A stretch of 64,000 nucleotides of DNA from Pseudomonas asplenii (GCF_001293465.1 NZ_JSYZ01000007.1:343603-407602), one strand, 5' to 3'. Positions 45,129-54,442 are shown, counted from the first letter of the stretch. Notes: a model not told the origin generated them from the letters alone. A program made the numbers and translations.

Positions 45129-46154
45129 ATGATCTCCATCGAAGCAAGCCTTGCGAGCGGTGAGTGCTTCAGTGATTTGCAGCTTTTCACTGAACAGAAC
45201 CAGTTGTTCCTGCATTACGACCTGGACAGCGTGCGGACCAGTGTCGGGCGCATCTTCAAGCCGCACGAGCTGGTTGCGGTGCACACCAGCGAGGCGGTTG
45301 GCGCCTGCATGCACCATGTGACCCGCGGCGGCCTGGCACTGAGCCGGCTGGAGTACGCCACGGAAGTGGATATCGACCCCGGACGCCTGGAGGATTTCTA
45401 CCTGATCCAGATCCCCATCCAGGGCGGCGCGCTGATCCGCTGCGAGGGGCTGGAATTCGAATCCTCGCCGCTGGTGGCCTCGCTGCTGTCGCCGACCCTG
45501 CCGGCGCGGATGCGCTGGCAGGGGCACTCGCCGCAGCTGACCCTGCGCATCGAGCAGGCCGACATGGCCTACCACTGCCGCCAGCACATCCCCCAGGCCA
45601 GCCAGCGCCTGCCGCAATTCGATCCGCGCCTGGATTTCTCGCGCCCCGGGGCCGCCTATTTCCTGCAGTTGCTCAACACCCTGGTCCACGCCATCGGCAG
45701 CGCGGAGCACCCGCTGCACCAGCCGCTGGTGCTCAAGCAGTTCGAATCGGCGCTGCTCAATTCCCTGCTCTACGGGCAGCCCCACAGCGCCCTGGACAAT
45801 CTGGAGCGCCCGGCGGAAAAGAGCATCTCGCCCTACTTCATCAAGCGCACCGAGGCCTACATCCGCGAGCACCTGCACGAGCCCCTCAGCGTCGAATCGC
45901 TGGCCGAGCAGGCCGGGGTCAGCGTGCGCACGCTGTTTGCCGGCTTCCGCAGTTTTCGCAATACCAGCCCGATGGCCTACATGCGCGAGCTGCGCCTGGA
46001 GCGGGTGCATGAAGAACTGACGCGCAATGAACAGGCGTCAGTGACGGAGGTGGCGTTCAAATGGGGATTTGCCCACCTGGGGCGGTTCGCCCAGGAGTAC
46101 AAGCGGCGGTATGGGGAGCTGCCTTCGGCGACACGGCGCTTTCGGGTGTCGTGA
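45129..46154 (+). CDS. AraC/XylS-type regulator
   Basis: A 341-residue regulator with an N-terminal AraC-binding-like-2 domain (about residues 20-220) and two C-terminal helix-turn-helix motifs: LSVESLAEQAGVSVRTLFAG and VTEVAFKWGFAHLGRFAQEY, ending GELPSATRRF. The HLGRFA-Y-FGE-PS end is the mark of the XylS/BenR/AntR subgroup. GAGAGGTG lies 5 bp before ATG 45129. It is convergent with antR over a shared hairpin. Because antR is already accounted for, this second regulator may serve the iif operon, where a degenerate version of its upstream boxes is duplicated; unproven. Confidence 0.87.
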   Translation: MISIEASLASGECFSDLQLFTEQNQLFLHYDLDSVRTSVGRIFKPHELVAVHTSEAVGACMHHVTRGGLALSRLEYATEVDIDPGRLEDFYLIQIPIQGGALIRCEGLEFESSPLVASLLSPTLPARMRWQGHSPQLTLRIEQADMAYHCRQHIPQASQRLPQFDPRLDFSRPGAAYFLQLLNTLVHAIGSAEHPLHQPLVLKQFESALLNSLLYGQPHSALDNLERPAEKSISPYFIKRTEAYIREHLHEPLSVESLAEQAGVSVRTLFAGFRSFRNTSPMAYMRELRLERVHEELTRNEQASVTEVAFKWGFAHLGRFAQEYKRRYGELPSATRRFRVS

Positions 46155-46171
46155 CCACCCGATGCCCTGGC

Positions 46172-46215
46172 GACCGTCTTGAGGCCCCCCCCCCTGCGAG
46201 GGCTCTCAAGACGGT
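46172..46215. terminator. Bidirectional terminator-like hairpin
   Basis: GACCGTCTTGAG pairs perfectly with CTCAAGACGGTC (12 bp) around a loop with a run of ten C. It sits in the 75-bp gap between the convergent AraC-type gene and antR and probably ends both transcripts. Confidence 0.7.
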
Positions 46216-46229
46216 CTGAAAGAGGGGCC

Positions 46230-47201
46230 TCAGCGCAAGCGCGCCAGGGTTCCGGACGGCGACTCCCCGAACGCCTTGCGGTAATCACTGGCAAACCGCC
46301 CCAGGTGCCCGAATCCCCACTCCAGCGCCACACTCGACACACTCGCCGCCGCCCCGCCACTCAACAACGCGCTGCGCACCGCGGTCAGTCGGTAATGCTT
46401 GAGATAGGCCATCGGCGTGAGCCCGTGATGACGGCGAAACGCATCGTAGAGTTTCTCCCGCGAGACCCCGGCCACCTGCTCCAGATCGTCCAGGCGCAGC
46501 GCCTCGCGGGCATGGTCCTGAAGAAACTGCCGGGCACGCACCAGGTAGTGCGGAATCCGCTCCTGCCCGCCCTGCTCCAGTTCATCGGAGTAGTTGTTCG
46601 GCTGCGCCAGCAGCAGCGCGCGGATCAGCAGGCCTTCCATGTCCCGGGCCAGACGCGGCTGGGCGTACAGCGCGCTGAGCTGCGGCCAGTTGTCCAGCAA
46701 CTGGCGCACGCTCAGCCACCAGGCCGCCACTTCCTCGCGGCCAATATCCATTTGCGCCCGAAAGCGGATCGGCTCGCGCAATGGCCGCTGCAGCATTTCC
46801 TCGGCCACCTCCTCCAGCGCCCGCCGATGCACCACCACCTGAAGCTTCTCGCAGTCGCCGCCCAGCTCCAGCGAGTGGGCTTCCAGCGGTGACACCACCA
46901 GCCCGCAGCCCGCATCGGAACGCACCTGGTCGCGGCCGCTGCGCAAACGCTGCCGCCCGCGCAGCGGCAGGCTGATGCTGTAGGCGTCGAGCGAGCGGAT
47001 ACCGATATTCACCGCCGTGCCGTAGGCGATGCGCCCCAGCACCGTGCCCAGCGCCGGCAGGCGCGTGCCGAGGTGGCTGAAACAGAGCTGTTCGGGGTGC
47101 CGGGAACGCAACTGGTGCGGGCCACAGATGGCGCTCATCCATTGCTGCGCCTGGGTCAGTTCGGCGCAGCGGTTATGCAGGGTGGCAATGGCGCGGTGCA
47201 T
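46230..47201 (-). CDS. antR: AraC/XylS-type activator of anthranilate dioxygenase genes
   Basis: A 323-residue AraC-family protein with an N-terminal effector domain and C-terminal helix-turn-helix pair (LRLDDLEQVAGVSREKLYDA; VSSVALEWGFGHLGRFASDY) ending FGESPSGTLARLR. It is divergent from antABC with a 208-bp shared region, the position of P. aeruginosa antR (PA2511), whose product activates antA and itself with anthranilate. ATG 47201 has GAGGAGA upstream. Two XylS-type boxes lie between it and antA. The name rests on position and subgroup. Confidence 0.85.
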   Translation of the reverse strand: MHRAIATLHNRCAELTQAQQWMSAICGPHQLRSRHPEQLCFSHLGTRLPALGTVLGRIAYGTAVNIGIRSLDAYSISLPLRGRQRLRSGRDQVRSDAGCGLVVSPLEAHSLELGGDCEKLQVVVHRRALEEVAEEMLQRPLREPIRFRAQMDIGREEVAAWWLSVRQLLDNWPQLSALYAQPRLARDMEGLLIRALLLAQPNNYSDELEQGGQERIPHYLVRARQFLQDHAREALRLDDLEQVAGVSREKLYDAFRRHHGLTPMAYLKHYRLTAVRSALLSGGAAASVSSVALEWGFGHLGRFASDYRKAFGESPSGTLARLR

Positions 47202-47260
47202 GGGCGTCTCCTCGGCTCGGTGGACTGGCTCGATTGTCCGGCGACAACGCCCCGTCCCAC

Positions 47261-47307
47261 TATCCATTTTGTGCAGCTATTTGCCCCGCCGTCATCCGCG
47301 CTCTGCA
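47261..47307 (-). promoter_or_regulatory. Two XylS-type boxes between antR and antA
   Basis: On the minus strand 47261-47275 is TGCACAAAATGGATA (perfect TGCA-N6-GGNTA) and 47293-47307 is TGCAGAGCGCGGATG (one mismatch at the last base). They are 32 bp apart, about three helical turns, in the same orientation, pointing to antR. AntR is reported to activate both divergent genes, so these are good candidates for its sites. Confidence 0.65.
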
Positions 47308-47409
47308 AGGGCGGAAGAAATGGCTGGTCAACGCCCACTAAACGGCTAGAGCGACCTCGCCGCCAGCGCTTCAATCCGGCACAGAACTCCAACAACGAGG
47401 ACACGCCCG

Positions 47410-48798
47410 ATGAGCGCCCGCACCCCGAGCCAATGGCAAGACTACGTCCAGGGCTGCCTGGACTTTCGCCCCGTCGAGGGCATCTACCGCGTCGCCCGCG
47501 ATATCTTCACCGAGCCGCAACTGTTCGACCTGGAGATGGAGCTGATTTTCGAGAAGCAGTGGATCTACGCCTGTCACGAAAGCGAAATCGCCAACCCCAA
47601 CGACTTCATCACCCTGCGCGCCGGGCGCCAGCCGATGATCATCACCCGCGATGGCAACGGCGAGCTGCATGCGCTGATCAACGCCTGCCAGCACCGCGGC
47701 GCCACCCTGACCCGCCAGGGCGCGGGCAACCAGTCCACCTTCACCTGTCCGTTCCACGCCTGGTGCTACAAGAGCGACGGCCGCCTGGTGAAGGTCAAGG
47801 CCCCCGGCGAATACCCGGAAGGCTTCGACAAGGCCACCCGCGGCCTGCGCAAGGCACGGATCGAGAGCTACAAGGGCTTCGTCTTCATCAGCCTGGACAC
47901 CCACGCCAGCGACTCGCTGGAGGACTTCCTGGGCGATGCGCGGATCTTCTTCGACATGATGGTGGCCCAGTCGCCCACCGGTGAACTCGAAGTGCTGGCA
48001 GGCAAGTCCACCTACACCTACGACGGCAACTGGAAGCTGCAGAACGAGAACGGCCTGGACGGCTACCACGTGTCCACCGTGCACTACAACTACGTGTCCA
48101 CGGTGCAGCACCGCCAGCAGGTCAACGCGCAAAAGGGCCAGGGTGACAGCACCCTGGACTACAGCAAGCTGGGCGCGGGCGATGCGGAAACCGACGACGG
48201 CTGGTTCAGTTTCCACAACGGCCACAGCGTGCTGTTCAGCGATATGCCCAACCCCGCCGTGCGCCCCGGCTATGCCAGCGTCATGCCAAGGCTGGTGGAG
48301 GAATACGGGCAGGTCCGCGCCGAGTGGATGATGCACCGCCTGCGCAACCTGAACATCTACCCCAGCCTGTTCTTCATGGACCAGATCAGCTCGCAGTTGC
48401 GCATCGTGCGCCCGGTGGCCTGGAACAAGACCGAAGTGATCAGCCAGTGCATCGGGGTCAAGGGCGAGTCTGCGGCCGACCGGCGCAATCGCATCCGCCA
48501 GTTCGAGGATTTCTTCAACGTCTCGGGCATGGGCACGCCGGACGACCTGGTGGAGTTCCGCGAACAGCAGCGCGGCTTCCAGGCCCGCCTGGAACGCTGG
48601 AGCGATATCTCCCGTGGCCATCACCGCTGGACCGAGGGCGCCACGCCCAACAGCGAAGCCCTGGGTATCCGGCCGGTGCTGACCGGTCGCGAATTCACCC
48701 ACGAAGGCCTCTACGTCAACCAGCACGGCACCTGGCAGCGCCTGCTGCTCGAAGGCCTGGCCCGTCGCGCCCTGCAACCGAAGGAAGTCCAAGCATGA
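47410..48798 (+). CDS. antA: Anthranilate 1,2-dioxygenase, large (alpha) subunit
   Basis: A 462-residue Rieske oxygenase alpha subunit. The [2Fe-2S] ligands are Cys93-x-His95 (NACQHRGA) and Cys113-x2-His116 (CPFHAW). The mononuclear iron site is in NGLDGYHVSTVH (2-His plus a later Asp). With AntB and the reductase AntC it converts anthranilate to catechol, CO2 and ammonia. Nearest relatives are BenA and XylX, but the neighbouring antR-type gene, antB/antC and indole genes favour anthranilate. It overlaps antB by 4 bp. Confidence 0.93.
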   Translation: MSARTPSQWQDYVQGCLDFRPVEGIYRVARDIFTEPQLFDLEMELIFEKQWIYACHESEIANPNDFITLRAGRQPMIITRDGNGELHALINACQHRGATLTRQGAGNQSTFTCPFHAWCYKSDGRLVKVKAPGEYPEGFDKATRGLRKARIESYKGFVFISLDTHASDSLEDFLGDARIFFDMMVAQSPTGELEVLAGKSTYTYDGNWKLQNENGLDGYHVSTVHYNYVSTVQHRQQVNAQKGQGDSTLDYSKLGAGDAETDDGWFSFHNGHSVLFSDMPNPAVRPGYASVMPRLVEEYGQVRAEWMMHRLRNLNIYPSLFFMDQISSQLRIVRPVAWNKTEVISQCIGVKGESAADRRNRIRQFEDFFNVSGMGTPDDLVEFREQQRGFQARLERWSDISRGHHRWTEGATPNSEALGIRPVLTGREFTHEGLYVNQHGTWQRLLLEGLARRALQPKEVQA

Positions 48799-49286
48799 AC
48801 CTCTCCCTGCACTACACCATCGAGCAGTTTCTGTTGCGCAAGGCCGAGCTTTGCGATGCCCAGGACTGGGACGCCTACCTGGAGCTGTTCGACCCGGACA
48901 GCGTGTTCCACCTGCCGCAGTGGGAAAGCGAGCACCGCTACGTCGAAGACCCCAACCAGGGCCTCTCGTACATCTACTACGAGGACCGTTCCGGCCTCGA
49001 AGACCGGGTGTTCCGCCTGCGCACCGGCAAGTCCGCGGCGTCCACGCCGCACCCGCGCACCCTGCACCAGATCAGCAACCTGCGGGTGCGCGAACTGGAG
49101 GACGGGCAGTTCGAGGCCCGCGTCGCCTGGCAAACCCTGTACGCCCGCCAGGGGCGCCAGGGCAGTTTCTTCGGCCACTGCACCTACCTGCTGCGCCAGG
49201 ACGGTACGGACTTGCGCATCCGCCGCAAGCACGTGCTGCTGCTCAACGACACCATCGATTCCGTGCTGGACTTCTATCACCTCTGA
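48795..49286 (+). CDS. antB: Anthranilate 1,2-dioxygenase, small (beta) subunit
   Basis: A 163-residue NTF2-fold beta subunit of aromatic-ring dioxygenases: TIEQFLLRKAELCDAQDWDA, YYEDRSGLEDRVFRLRTGKS and IRRKHVLLLNDTIDSVLDFYH are typical of the AntB/BenB/XylY group. It structures the alpha3beta3 oxygenase. Starts by ATGA overlap with antA and is followed 11 bp later by antC. Confidence 0.93.
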   Translation: MNLSLHYTIEQFLLRKAELCDAQDWDAYLELFDPDSVFHLPQWESEHRYVEDPNQGLSYIYYEDRSGLEDRVFRLRTGKSAASTPHPRTLHQISNLRVRELEDGQFEARVAWQTLYARQGRQGSFFGHCTYLLRQDGTDLRIRRKHVLLLNDTIDSVLDFYHL

Positions 49287-49297
49287 GGGCTGCCGCC

Positions 49298-50332
49298 ATG
49301 ACCCATAACGTTGCCCTCAGCTTTGCCGACGGCAAGACCTTCTTCATCGCCGTCAAGCCTGGCGAGCTGCTGCTGGACGCCGCCCTGCGCCAGGGCATCA
49401 GCCTGCCGCTGGACTGCCGCGAAGGGGTCTGCGGCACCTGCCAGGGCCGCTGCGAATCCGGGCGCTACGAGCAGGAATACGTCGACGACGAAGCCCTCAG
49501 CGCCCGCGACCTGGCGCAGCGCAAGATGCTCGCCTGCCAGACCCGCGTGCAGTCCGACGCCACGTTCTATTTCGACCACGACTCCAGCCACTGCCATGCC
49601 GGCGAGCCGCTGCGCTTGCAGAGCACGGTGCTGCGGGTCGAACAGGTCTCGGCCAGCACCGCCATCCTCCACCTGGACGCCAGCGCCCAGGCCGACACCC
49701 TGCAGTTCCTGCCAGGCCAGTACGCCCGCCTGCAGGTACCGGGCACCGACCAGTGGCGCGCCTATTCCTTCGCCAACCGGCCGAATGCCGGCAACCAGTT
49801 GCAGTTCCTGATCCGCCTGCTGCCGGACGGGGTGATGAGCAACTTCCTGCGCGAACACTGCGTGCCCGGTATGGCGATGCAACTGGAGGCGCCACTGGGC
49901 AGCTTCTACCTGCGTCAGGTGGAGCGGCCGCTGGTGATGGTGGCGGGCGGCACCGGCCTGTCGGCCTTCCTCGGCATGCTCGACGAGATCGCCGAGCGCG
50001 GCGACTGTTCGTACCCGATCCAACTGTTCTACGGGGTCAACCAGGAAGCCGACCTGTGCGAGACCGCGCGTCTGGAAGCGCTGTGCCAGCGCATTCCCGG
50101 CTTCGAGTTCACCCCGGTGGTGAGCCAGCCCGGCACGGACTGGAACGGCCGCCGCGGCTATATCCACGAGCACTTCGACGCCGCGCGCCTGAACGCCGAA
50201 CCCTTCGACATGTACCTGTGCGGCCCGCCGCCGATGGTGGAGGCGGTGAAAGGCTGGGTCGCCGACCAGGCACCGGGCGAGGTGCAGATCTACGCCGAGA
50301 AATTCCTGCAAAGCGCAACGACCCGACGTTAA
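49298..50332 (+). CDS. antC: Anthranilate 1,2-dioxygenase reductase
   Basis: A 344-residue NADH:ferredoxin-type reductase. An N-terminal plant-type [2Fe-2S] domain has ligands Cys40, Cys45, Cys48 and Cys80. A flavin-binding domain follows (RAYSFANRP motif), then an NAD-binding domain with AGGTGLSAFLGML and the CGPPPMVEAV end motif. It passes electrons from NADH to the Rieske centre of AntA. catA starts 32 bp downstream, so antABC-catA probably form one transcript. Confidence 0.94.
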   Translation: MTHNVALSFADGKTFFIAVKPGELLLDAALRQGISLPLDCREGVCGTCQGRCESGRYEQEYVDDEALSARDLAQRKMLACQTRVQSDATFYFDHDSSHCHAGEPLRLQSTVLRVEQVSASTAILHLDASAQADTLQFLPGQYARLQVPGTDQWRAYSFANRPNAGNQLQFLIRLLPDGVMSNFLREHCVPGMAMQLEAPLGSFYLRQVERPLVMVAGGTGLSAFLGMLDEIAERGDCSYPIQLFYGVNQEADLCETARLEALCQRIPGFEFTPVVSQPGTDWNGRRGYIHEHFDAARLNAEPFDMYLCGPPPMVEAVKGWVADQAPGEVQIYAEKFLQSATTRR

Positions 50333-50364
50333 CCCGAACAATCACAACAACAGAGGCAAACATC

Positions 50365-51291
50365 ATGACCGTAGCCATTTCCCAGAACGCCGACGTGCAG
50401 CGCTTTTTCGAAGAAGCCGCCGGCTACCGCAACGACAACGGCAACCCGCGGATCAAGCGCATCATTCTGCGGGTGCTGCAGGACGCCGCGCGGTTGATCG
50501 AGGACCTGCAGATCAGCGATGACGAATTCTGGACCGCCGTGGACTACCTCAACCGCCTCGGCGGGAAGAACGAGGCCGGGCTGCTGGTGGCCGGGCTGGG
50601 CCTGGAGCACTTCCTCGACCTGCTCGCCGATGCCCGCGACGCCCAGGCCGGCAAGGTCGGTGGCACGCCGCGGACCATCGAAGGGCCGCTGTACGTGGCC
50701 GGTGCGCCGATTGCCGAAGGTGAAACGCGCATGGACGACGGCAGCGAGGACGGCCAGGCCACGGTGATGTTCCTCGAGGGCCGGGTGCTGGACCTGAACG
50801 GCGCGCCGATCGCCGGGGCCACCGTCGACTTGTGGCATGCCAATACCCAGGGCAACTACTCGTACTTCGACCAGAGCCAGTCGGAGTACAACCTGCGCCG
50901 GCGCATCATCACCGACGCCGAGGGCCGCTACCGCGCCCGCAGCATCGTGCCCAGCGGCTATGGCTGCAACCCGCAGGGCCCGACCCAGGAATGCCTGAAC
51001 CAGTTGGGCCGTCACGGCCAGCGGCCGGCCCATGTGCACTTCTTCATCTCGGCACCGGGTTACCGGCACCTGACCACCCAGATCAACCTCTCGGGTGACC
51101 AGTACCTGTGGGATGACTTTGCCTATGCCACCCGGGACGGGCTGGTGGGGGAAGTGACGTTCAGCGAGAACGGCGTGCACGGCGTGAACGGGCGCTGTGC
51201 GCAGATGACCTTCGACTTCGCCCTGCAGGCGGCCACCCATGCCGATGACCAGGAGCGCAGCCAGCGGCCTCGGGCGTTGCAGGGGCATTGA
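50365..51291 (+). CDS. catA: Catechol 1,2-dioxygenase
   Basis: A 308-residue intradiol dioxygenase. It has the N-terminal helical dimer domain and the catalytic beta domain with the Fe(III) ligands: Tyr in the NYSYFD and YRARSIVPSGY regions and two His in RPAHVHFFIS. It opens catechol to cis,cis-muconate. Here catA is attached to antABC, while catBC lie 7 kb upstream in the opposite direction, so catechol made from anthranilate is consumed by the same operon. A bidirectional hairpin follows. Confidence 0.95.
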   Translation: MTVAISQNADVQRFFEEAAGYRNDNGNPRIKRIILRVLQDAARLIEDLQISDDEFWTAVDYLNRLGGKNEAGLLVAGLGLEHFLDLLADARDAQAGKVGGTPRTIEGPLYVAGAPIAEGETRMDDGSEDGQATVMFLEGRVLDLNGAPIAGATVDLWHANTQGNYSYFDQSQSEYNLRRRIITDAEGRYRARSIVPSGYGCNPQGPTQECLNQLGRHGQRPAHVHFFISAPGYRHLTTQINLSGDQYLWDDFAYATRDGLVGEVTFSENGVHGVNGRCAQMTFDFALQAATHADDQERSQRPRALQGH

Positions 51292-51314
51292 GTCGCGGCA
51301 CCGGTCCTCACAGC

Positions 51315-51348
51315 AGCGCGGCGGTTCGGCGGCCCGAAACGCCGCGCT
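51315..51348. terminator. Bidirectional hairpin between catA and chemoreceptor gene
   Basis: AGCGCGGCGGTTCGG and CCGAAACGCCGCGCT form a 15-bp stem with one mismatch and a short loop, between the convergent ends of catA and the chemoreceptor gene. Confidence 0.7.
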
Positions 51349-51361
51349 CTACAGAAGGGCG

Positions 51362-52783
51362 TCAGCGATCGAAGTAATGCGCCAGGCTCAACAGGCTCTC
51401 CGACTGCCGCGTCAACTCCCCGCTCACCCCCTCCACCCTCCTCGCCTGCTCCACGCTGCGCCCGATGGCCTCGACATTGCCCTGCAACTGTTCATCCAGC
51501 AGTTGCACCACCTGCTCCTGCTCATGCATGGCCACGGCGATCTGCTGCCCGAGGCTGTCCACACTCTGCAATTGCCCGGCGACCGCGCTCAGGGCGCTGG
51601 CCACCGCCTGCACCCGGCCGGCGCCGGCCCGGGCCAGTTCCTCGCACTGCCGGGCGACCTCGCGGTTGCGGCCGTTGGCCTGCTCCAGGCGCTCGAGCAA
51701 CGGCCGGATGCGTGCCGTGGCCTCCTGGGTCCGCGCCGCCAGTTGCCGCACCTCATCGGCCACCACACTGAAGCCGCGCCCCGCCTCACCCGCACGGGCG
51801 GCTTCGATGGCGGCATTGAGCGCCAGCAGATTGGTCTGGCTGGCAATGGCATCGATCAGGCTGGTGAACCCGCCGATGGCTTCCACCTCCTGCGCCACCT
51901 CCCGGGTCGCGCGGGCGCTGGTACCGATGGCCTGCTCCAGCGTGCCCAGCGCCTCGCCCGCCTCCCGCGCCTGTCGCTCACCGCCGCTGGCCAGGCTGCT
52001 GGCCTCGCTGGTGGACTGGCTGGCGAACTGAACATTGCGCGTCACTTCCTGGATGGTCGCCGCCAGCTCATGCAGCGCCGTGGCCACCTGCTGGTTGGCC
52101 TCGCGCTGGCGATCCAATTGCAGCGCCTCCTCGCGGATCATCCCGGCCATGTCCCGGGCCTGTCCGCCCAGCCCGGCCCCGGAGCCAGCGATACGCACCA
52201 GTGCCGCCTGCAGGCGCCGCTCTTCGCTGCGCAGGCCCCAGGCGACCCGGGCCAGGCTGCTCTCGCCGCCGAGAAAACCGGCCAACCAGGGATCGGCGCA
52301 GACTTTGCCGTGATCATCCAGCAGACCGGCAAGGCGTCGTCGCAGCAACCCCTGCGGCAGCAAGCCGCCAGCCGCCGCGGACAACCAGCGCCACCAGGAC
52401 GCGCCGCCCGGCGCGCCATGCCGGGCGATACGCCGATAACCCCGACGCGCCTGCCCGATGCCCGCCTCGTCCAGGGGCAGGAAGACCGCCCCGTAACCAC
52501 TGATACCCGTGGCCCCATGCACCGGCTTGATGTACAGCTCCAGCCATAGCTCGCCAGCGTCGCCGCGCCGGTGGCACAACGGCCCCAGCCAGGGCCGGCC
52601 GCGGCCGAGGGTCTGGTACAGGTGCTCGACCAGGCGCCGCGGCACCTGCGGATGCAGAAGGTCATCGAGGGACGTCTGCTGCACGGCGGTCGGGGTGAGC
52701 CCATGGGCCTGGCAGAAAGCCTCGTTGAAAAACACCAGCCGCCCCTGCAGGTCGGTCCGGCAGATCAATGCATCGAAATCCAT
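51362..52783 (-). CDS. PAS-domain methyl-accepting chemotaxis protein (Aer-like)
   Basis: A 473-residue chemoreceptor. An N-terminal PAS domain ([20 protein letters not shown], residues about 1-110) is followed by a short hydrophobic patch around residues 130-150 and a long MCP signalling coiled coil. Its hairpin tip is the near-invariant [20 protein letters not shown] with [18 protein letters not shown]. No periplasmic domain and no CheR-docking pentapeptide are present, as in cytoplasmic/energy-taxis receptors. A terminator separates it from the upstream iif operon, so it has its own promoter, but the position suggests taxis related to indole or aromatic catabolism. Confidence 0.9.
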   Translation of the reverse strand: MDFDALICRTDLQGRLVFFNEAFCQAHGLTPTAVQQTSLDDLLHPQVPRRLVEHLYQTLGRGRPWLGPLCHRRGDAGELWLELYIKPVHGATGISGYGAVFLPLDEAGIGQARRGYRRIARHGAPGGASWWRWLSAAAGGLLPQGLLRRRLAGLLDDHGKVCADPWLAGFLGGESSLARVAWGLRSEERRLQAALVRIAGSGAGLGGQARDMAGMIREEALQLDRQREANQQVATALHELAATIQEVTRNVQFASQSTSEASSLASGGERQAREAGEALGTLEQAIGTSARATREVAQEVEAIGGFTSLIDAIASQTNLLALNAAIEAARAGEAGRGFSVVADEVRQLAARTQEATARIRPLLERLEQANGRNREVARQCEELARAGAGRVQAVASALSAVAGQLQSVDSLGQQIAVAMHEQEQVVQLLDEQLQGNVEAIGRSVEQARRVEGVSGELTRQSESLLSLAHYFDR

Positions 52784-52796
52784 GGCACTCCCTCAA

Positions 52797-52830
52797 ACTC
52801 AAAAAAAAGGCCTGCCACTCAGGGCAGGCC
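52797..52830 (-). terminator. Intrinsic terminator of the iif operon
   Basis: On the minus strand GGCCTGCC/GGCAGGCC form a stem of 8 bp followed by a run of eight or more T (52808 down to 52801 and beyond). It lies 34 bp after the stop of the outer-membrane channel gene and just before the chemoreceptor gene start, so it closes the upstream operon. Confidence 0.9.
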
Positions 52831-52863
52831 AAACGCTGATGAAGACTGACGCCCAGGAGCCGA

Positions 52864-53796
52864 TCAGAAGTGGTGGATATAACGCACCTGCAGCCGCGAG
52901 CCGTCGGGGCGGTTTTCCACGTCCTGTTCGAAATAGGCGTTGAACACCAGGTGATCGTCCTTGGAGAAGCTGTACATCGCCCCCGGCCCGATGGCCCAGA
53001 CCTTTTCCCGGCGCCCGGAGACTTCGTGGCCGTCGACCCGGGTGTCGCTGATCTGCTTGAGCCAGTAGCCGTTGATGCCCAGGCGCAGTTGCGGGGTGAC
53101 CGCGTAGTCGGTGGCGAAGTTGGCGTGCAGGGCCTGGCCGGCCTGGATATCGCTGGCATCGCCGAAGCCGTAGCCGGGGTCGTGGTTCTTGAAGTTGTAC
53201 AGGTAGTGGGCACGCACCGAGGCCGTCCAGTTCGGGGTGAACCAGTAGGTCGCCGCCCAGTAGGGGTTGAACGACACCGCGTTGTTGCCGGGGTTGATGT
53301 CCTTCTTGTCGCTGTACTCGCCGGTGGGCAGGTTGACCTGCAGTTCGATGCGGTGCACGAACAGCGGACCGTCCTTGCCCATGATCGGGTCGAACTGGAT
53401 GAACGGGCCGATCAGCCAGTCGCCGACCCCGCCCTGCTCCTTCAGGGCCGCGTTGTCGAGACCATCGTCGACCTTCATTTTGGTCACGATGGGCAACACG
53501 GTGTTCAGGCCGAGGCTGGCGTTGCCCAGGCGCAGGTCCGAGAGGTAGCTGACCTGGGTGACCGCGACCTGGTAATCCAGCTCGGTCCTGGGCAAGCCCA
53601 GCTTGTCGCCGTTCTTGTCCACCAGGCGGTTGGCGCTGTAGTTCTGGAAGTACTGCTGCAGGTACCAGCCCGGCCCCGCCGGCAGGCCGCCGTCGAGAAA
53701 GCTGGTGAGGCCGAGGTTGACCACCGGCAGGTCATAGGCCTGGGCGGCACCACTGCCGAGCGCGAGGGCACAGGCCAGGTTACGGATGTTGTTCAT
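52864..53796 (-). CDS. Outer membrane channel protein (SphA/MetA-pathway type)
   Basis: A 310-residue protein with a signal peptide (ending in AAQAYD) and a beta-rich barrel like the Phenol_MetA_deg / COG4313 family, which forms outer-membrane channels in aromatic-degradation clusters. Signs are PAGPGWYLQQYFQNYSANR near the N-terminus, alternating barrel strands (ATYWFTPNWTASVRAHYLY) and the terminal aromatic HHF. It is the last gene of the operon with iifABCD, 100 bp after iifD, so uptake of indole or of a related hydrophobic compound is the likely role. Confidence 0.85.
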   Translation of the reverse strand: MNNIRNLACALALGSGAAQAYDLPVVNLGLTSFLDGGLPAGPGWYLQQYFQNYSANRLVDKNGDKLGLPRTELDYQVAVTQVSYLSDLRLGNASLGLNTVLPIVTKMKVDDGLDNAALKEQGGVGDWLIGPFIQFDPIMGKDGPLFVHRIELQVNLPTGEYSDKKDINPGNNAVSFNPYWAATYWFTPNWTASVRAHYLYNFKNHDPGYGFGDASDIQAGQALHANFATDYAVTPQLRLGINGYWLKQISDTRVDGHEVSGRREKVWAIGPGAMYSFSKDDHLVFNAYFEQDVENRPDGSRLQVRYIHHF

Positions 53797-53896
53797 GCAA
53801 GGCTCCTTGGCTCTGTAGGAAATGCATCTGCGCTCGCCCAGGCGGCGTTGAAGACATTTCGTACAGACCCGAATGTTGTTGTAAGAGGCAGGAGAC

Positions 53897-54430
53897 TCAA
53901 CGGCCGAGTTCGGGGTGCGCGACGGCGACCCGGTACTGCCCGGCGTGGAAGACCAGCGGTTCTCCGCCGCTGTGTCGGTAGTGCTCGATTTCACCGAGGA
54001 AGATCAGGTGGTCGCCGCCCTCGTACTGGGTCAGGTTGCGACACACCAGGGTGGCGATGGCGCCGTCCAGCAGCGGCACGCCCGCCGTGGCCTCGACATG
54101 CTCGATGCCGGCGAACTTGTCCGCCGCCGGCCGCGCAAAGTGACCGGACAGGCCGTGCTGGTCGCTGCCCAGCACGTTGATGGCGAAGTGGCTGGCGGCG
54201 AGGAAGTCGCTCACGCTCGGCGCCGTACGCGCCAGGCTCCAGAGCACCAGCGGCGGGTCCAGGGACACCGAGGAAAACGAGTTGGCGGTCATGCCGACCT
54301 TGCGCCCGTCGACGCCACGGGTGGTGATCACGGTGACCCCGGTGGCGAACTGGCCGAGCAGGTTGCGCAGGGCGCGGGGCTCGCTGCTGTCGGCGGCGAT
54401 CAGGTCCAGAGGCAGGTGCATTGCGTTCAT
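53897..54430 (-). CDS. iifD: Flavin reductase, partner of the indole oxygenase
   Basis: A 177-residue NAD(P)H:flavin reductase of the HpaC/StyB class. ATGVTVITTRGVDGRKVGMTANSFSSVSLDPP near the N-terminus and FAGIEH, GDHLIFLGEIEH later are diagnostic. It supplies FADH2 to the flavin-dependent oxygenase encoded immediately upstream. Starts at 54436 and 54439 are open, but ATG 54430 has the best distance from GAGGAG. In Acinetobacter the homologous pair IifC/IifD oxidises indole. Confidence 0.9.
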   Translation of the reverse strand: MNAMHLPLDLIAADSSEPRALRNLLGQFATGVTVITTRGVDGRKVGMTANSFSSVSLDPPLVLWSLARTAPSVSDFLAASHFAINVLGSDQHGLSGHFARPAADKFAGIEHVEATAGVPLLDGAIATLVCRNLTQYEGGDHLIFLGEIEHYRHSGGEPLVFHAGQYRVAVAHPELGR

Positions 54431-54442
54431 ATCCATCACTCC

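Noticed and set aside
47410..50332. Benzoate dioxygenase (benABC)
   Set aside because: Sequence family is shared, but there is no benD dehydrogenase after the reductase, catA follows instead, and anthranilate dioxygenase needs no diol dehydrogenase.
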